NCBI RefSeq assembly: GCF_024357955.1
Contig: NZ_JANEYT010000021.1
Location: 17,135-81,134 of the forward strand
Reading direction: 5' to 3'
Length of the DNA: 64,000 nt
Origin: Photobacterium pectinilyticum
GTDB taxonomy: Bacteria; Pseudomonadota; Gammaproteobacteria; Enterobacterales; Vibrionaceae
The first letter of the stretch is position 1, and each line of letters starts with the position of its first letter. Position numbers and translations under genes: made by a program. Shown piece by piece: positions 62,170-64,000 of the stretch. A model generated the notes under the pieces. That model ran no database searches. It saw only the letters and a list, made by a program, of their open reading frames with translations, and had not been told where the DNA came from.

Positions 62170-62445
62170 ATGAGCCAGAACGATATCCTTCAGAAAATAG
62201 CCAGTTTCACCTCGATTGAGCAGGCGCTCGATTACTTTGAAATCGGCTTTGATAGCCAATTTATCAATGAATATCGTACTCCGTTGGTTAAACGCTTTAA
62301 TGGTTACTTATTGATTTCAAAGCCAGATGATTGGTTTTCTGCCCGCCGGGCACTGAAAAATGCCTACTGTAAGGTACAGCGGGGCAGGCTGGATCCGCAT
62401 AGCCGCTCAGCTTGCCGTGGATGTACCTCCTGCCAGCGTCGATAG
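62170..62445 (+). CDS. NifW-like protein
   Basis: 91 residues. SIEQALDYFEIGFDSQFINE, PLVKRFNGYL and WFSARRALKNAYCKV follow the order and spacing of NifW (the nitrogenase-stabilising protein), including the helix just before the C-terminus. The tail has a short Cys motif (CRGCTSC) that Klebsiella NifW lacks. It lies about 50 kb from the nif genes and has no UAS nearby. It may be a housekeeping paralogue, not the nif copy. The Shine-Dalgarno is weak. Confidence 0.6.
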   Translation: MSQNDILQKIASFTSIEQALDYFEIGFDSQFINEYRTPLVKRFNGYLLISKPDDWFSARRALKNAYCKVQRGRLDPHSRSACRGCTSCQRR

Positions 62446-62455
62446 GTTGGTATAA

Positions 62456-62493
62456 AAGTGCCGAATCGGTAAAGCGTGGTTGATTCGGCACTT
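62456..62493. terminator. Terminator between the NifW-like and Usp genes
   Basis: AAGTGCCGAATC and GATTCGGCACTT form a 12-bp perfect stem. On the minus strand TTTTA follows, serving the Usp gene; on the plus strand no clear T run. Confidence 0.7.
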
Positions 62494-62518
62494 GGCGGCT
62501 GTTTTCTTGTTGCCTGAT

Positions 62519-62938
62519 TTAGATCGGTACAACGAGAATATCAACCGGGGATTTATTGATAAGGTGCTTGGAGTAAGAAATGATATTGCTCCAGAAGTCA
62601 TGGTGATGGCCGCAAATGATCAGCTCTACGCCGTTGTCCTGAATAATATTTTGTAACTTATTGCTTAGATCTCCGGTGCCAATGATGAAGTGCTTGATGG
62701 GGTAGTCGGTATTGGTTTCAAAGGCCCTGAGCTGCTCCATTTTGGGCTCACCCAGAGGGTTTTCACCTGGAGAGAGCTTGATATCAATCAGCTCTGGATA
62801 GATTTCCCCATGTGTTCCGTCAATGTGGACAAAAGAAACGTCTGCATTGAGTAGCTTTGCTAGAAAAACAGCCCTATCAATTAGCACGTTTGTTTCTTCC
62901 GATAGTTCAAGTGCAACTAGGATATGTTTGTATTTCAT
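62519..62938 (-). CDS. Universal stress protein (UspA family)
   Basis: 139 residues. KHILVALELSEETNVLIDRA at the start and the C-terminal LIICGHHHDFWSNI...SPVDILVVPI are the UspA pattern. GHHHDFW with a Ser-rich segment after it fits the UspA rather than the ATP-binding G-2x-G-9x-G(S/T) type, since that motif is not complete. Role: general stress survival. Start at the ATG 62938 with GAGGG ahead. Confidence 0.88.
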   Translation of the reverse strand: MKYKHILVALELSEETNVLIDRAVFLAKLLNADVSFVHIDGTHGEIYPELIDIKLSPGENPLGEPKMEQLRAFETNTDYPIKHFIIGTGDLSNKLQNIIQDNGVELIICGHHHDFWSNIISYSKHLINKSPVDILVVPI

Positions 62939-63251
62939 CACTATGCCCTCCTGCTTAGTAAATTTACCCAAGTAACTGTAAGGTGTTTTGGGTTATATCC
63001 CCAGCATAGTTCGAGACAGAAAAAAATAGTGTCGAAGATGTCTCAGAATAGCTAAAAGTCATATAATTCATTGATATGTAATATGATAATGCCGAAGTTT
63101 AAGCCTGTTTATTCGACTGAATACAAAAGATAATTTTGGACTGAAGCCTTTCGTTTCGCTGATTGTTATATTGTCTATAATCACTGTTGTTATGGGCAAT
63201 AATGGTTATAAACAATACTTTTGTCCGATATATATGTGAAGGAAAGCAAAT

Positions 63252-63350
63252 ATGACCTGCCAATTTGCTGTGGTGATACCTGACATCACCTTAATGATGT
63301 CGGCATGGTTTAACCAAGATTTCCGCCTTTCAAACGACTTCCTTGTTTAG
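63252..63350 (+). CDS. tnaC: TnaC-like leader peptide
   Basis: 32-residue frame (MTCQFAVVIPDITLMMSAWF...) ending in SNDFLV. The segment WFNQDF copies WFNID of E. coli TnaC, in which Trp12 and the terminal Pro24 allow tryptophan to stall the ribosome and expose tnaA. Here Trp lies at residue 19 and the expected last Pro is absent (ends FLV). AAGGA lies 8 bases before the ATG. It stands 128 bases before the tnaA remnant, the expected position. With tnaA truncated, it is probably a relic. Confidence 0.7.
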   Translation: MTCQFAVVIPDITLMMSAWFNQDFRLSNDFLV

Positions 63351-63478
63351 TCTCTGCTTGGGCTCGCTCCATGTTGAATCCATTTGAACTAAATACAGCA
63401 GTGTGGCTTTTGCTCCTGTTGCGTTAATTGTTATCCGTCACGGGCAAGTGTCTTGTGAGGGGCTATTGGAGAAAAGAG

Positions 63479-63931
63479 ATGAAAAGGATCCCAGAACCAT
63501 TTCGCATCAAAATGGTGGAACGTATTCGGATGACGGATGAAGAGGACCGTCGCAAGGCTTTGGTTGAGGCTGGCTATAACCCGTTTATGCTGCGCAGCGA
63601 GGATGTCTATATCGATTTGCTAACCGACTCTGGAACCGGGGCGATGAGTGACAACCAGTGGGCAGGGTTAATGCTGGGGGATGAGTCCTATGCCGGTAGC
63701 CGTAACTATTACAATCTCTGCCAGGCCGTTGAACACTTCTTCCGGTACAAGTTGACCGTGCCTGCTCATCAGGGGCGTGGTGCCGAGCAAATCCTGTTCC
63801 CTTGCCTGGTTGAACGAATGCGACAGGTGAGGGGAGGCTCGGAGGCTGTATTTCTTTCTAATTTCCATTTTGATACCACTGCCGGTCATATTGAGATGAG
63901 TGGTGGTAAAGCCGTTAACCTGCCAGGGTGA
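63479..63931 (+). pseudogene. tnaA: Truncated tryptophanase gene (tnaA, first ~150 residues)
   Basis: [48 protein letters not shown] and [14 protein letters not shown] match the N-terminal third of tryptophanase (PLP lyase, about 470 residues; tyrosine phenol-lyase is related but less alike). After KAVNLPG a TGA ends the frame at about 150 residues, before the PLP Lys. The next ~70 bases do not continue the protein in any frame. The ATG has GGAG upstream. A deletion is more likely than a single stop. Confidence 0.8.
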
Positions 63932-63953
63932 GAGCATGAATGCTCATTTTTTA
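63931..63953 (+). terminator. Possible terminator after the tnaA remnant
   Basis: GAGCA-TGAA-TGCTC then ATTTTTT, directly at the truncated stop. A short stem, so only moderate support. Confidence 0.45.
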
Positions 63954-64000
63954 CTCGCCGCCTTAAAACCAGCCAGTAATACCTTATCAAGATAAGTGGT

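Noticed and set aside
1..64000. CRISPR array, phage genes or complete insertion sequence
   Set aside because: No regular spaced direct repeats, no cas, integrase or phage structural genes, and no transposase flanked by inverted repeats were seen.

Overview
This window reads as chromosomal DNA of a nitrogen-fixing member of the Vibrionaceae (Vibrio/Photobacterium-like Gammaproteobacteria). That is an inference from gene content: a NifL/NifA-regulated nif segment, a nif-linked Rnf complex, AhpC/AhpF, a transaldolase-transketolase pair, small families typical of vibrios (DUF3283-like, XapX, TIGR02450-like, DUF3943-like) and a tnaC-tnaA leader region. The left edge cuts modC and the right edge holds a truncated tryptophanase gene. 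No species can be named from the sequence alone.

Layout. (1) 1-12.6 kb is nif-related: modC (cut by the window edge), then on the minus strand nifL-nifA and nifB-ferredoxin-nifQ, and divergently on the plus strand rnfABCDGEH followed by the flavodoxin gene nifF. The order resembles the minor nif cluster of Azotobacter. The nifL-rnfA spacer carries two TGT-N10-ACA sites (NifA-type UAS) and a sigma54 -24/-12 promoter facing each way. nifB has its own UAS and sigma54 promoter. The structural nifHDK genes are not here. Together the genes supply regulation (NifL/NifA), molybdenum (ModC, NifQ), the cofactor core (NifB plus ferredoxin) and low-potential electrons (Rnf to ferredoxin/flavodoxin). (2) 12.8-19.2 kb: a frameshifted sugar MFS pseudogene, a tripartite tricarboxylate transporter set (tctC-tctB-tctA) with a GlcG/HbpS-like gene in front, and a delta3,delta2-enoyl-CoA isomerase. 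(3) 19.3-19.8 kb: tRNA-Ser(UGA) and tRNA-Asp(GUC), with debris of partial tRNA copies. (4) 19.8-34 kb, nearly all minus strand: ahpC/ahpF under an OxyR-type operator, tal and tkt, a large hybrid histidine kinase, a zinc-ribbon transposase-like single gene, deoD-xapX, and an amidohydrolase-like lipoprotein that lacks the usual metal ligands. (5) 34-45 kb: an outer-membrane barrel, a tail-anchored unknown, a two-component pair plus orphan sugar-binding protein, sixA, a second identical tRNA-Ser, and small genes. (6) 43.6-47.4 kb: an operon of two spondin-domain exported proteins plus a response regulator and a sensor kinase. (7) 47.5-64 kb: small conserved genes mixed with gene fragments (2OG-Fe oxygenase, AraC/Ada, GNAT), a GreA/B-like factor, an M23 peptidase, a cold-shock-like protein, a eukaryotic-type glutathione synthetase, a protein made of three tandem RidA domains, an enoyl-CoA hydratase, a NifW-like protein, a universal stress protein, and the tnaC/truncated tnaA locus.

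A dispersed hairpin-forming repeat with ends close to TAATACCAAC / GTTGGTATTA occurs five times (13.8, 22.3, 26.1, 40.6 and 60.9 kb). A nested palindromic cassette is present in three copies, absent from one, and lost with most of the 3' arm in the copy at 40.6 kb. Many genes end at well-formed intrinsic terminators. The most unusual items are the triple-RidA protein, the bacterial eukaryotic-type glutathione synthetase, the spondin/two-component operon, the GAFTSA variant of NifA, the repeat family and the decayed tna locus.
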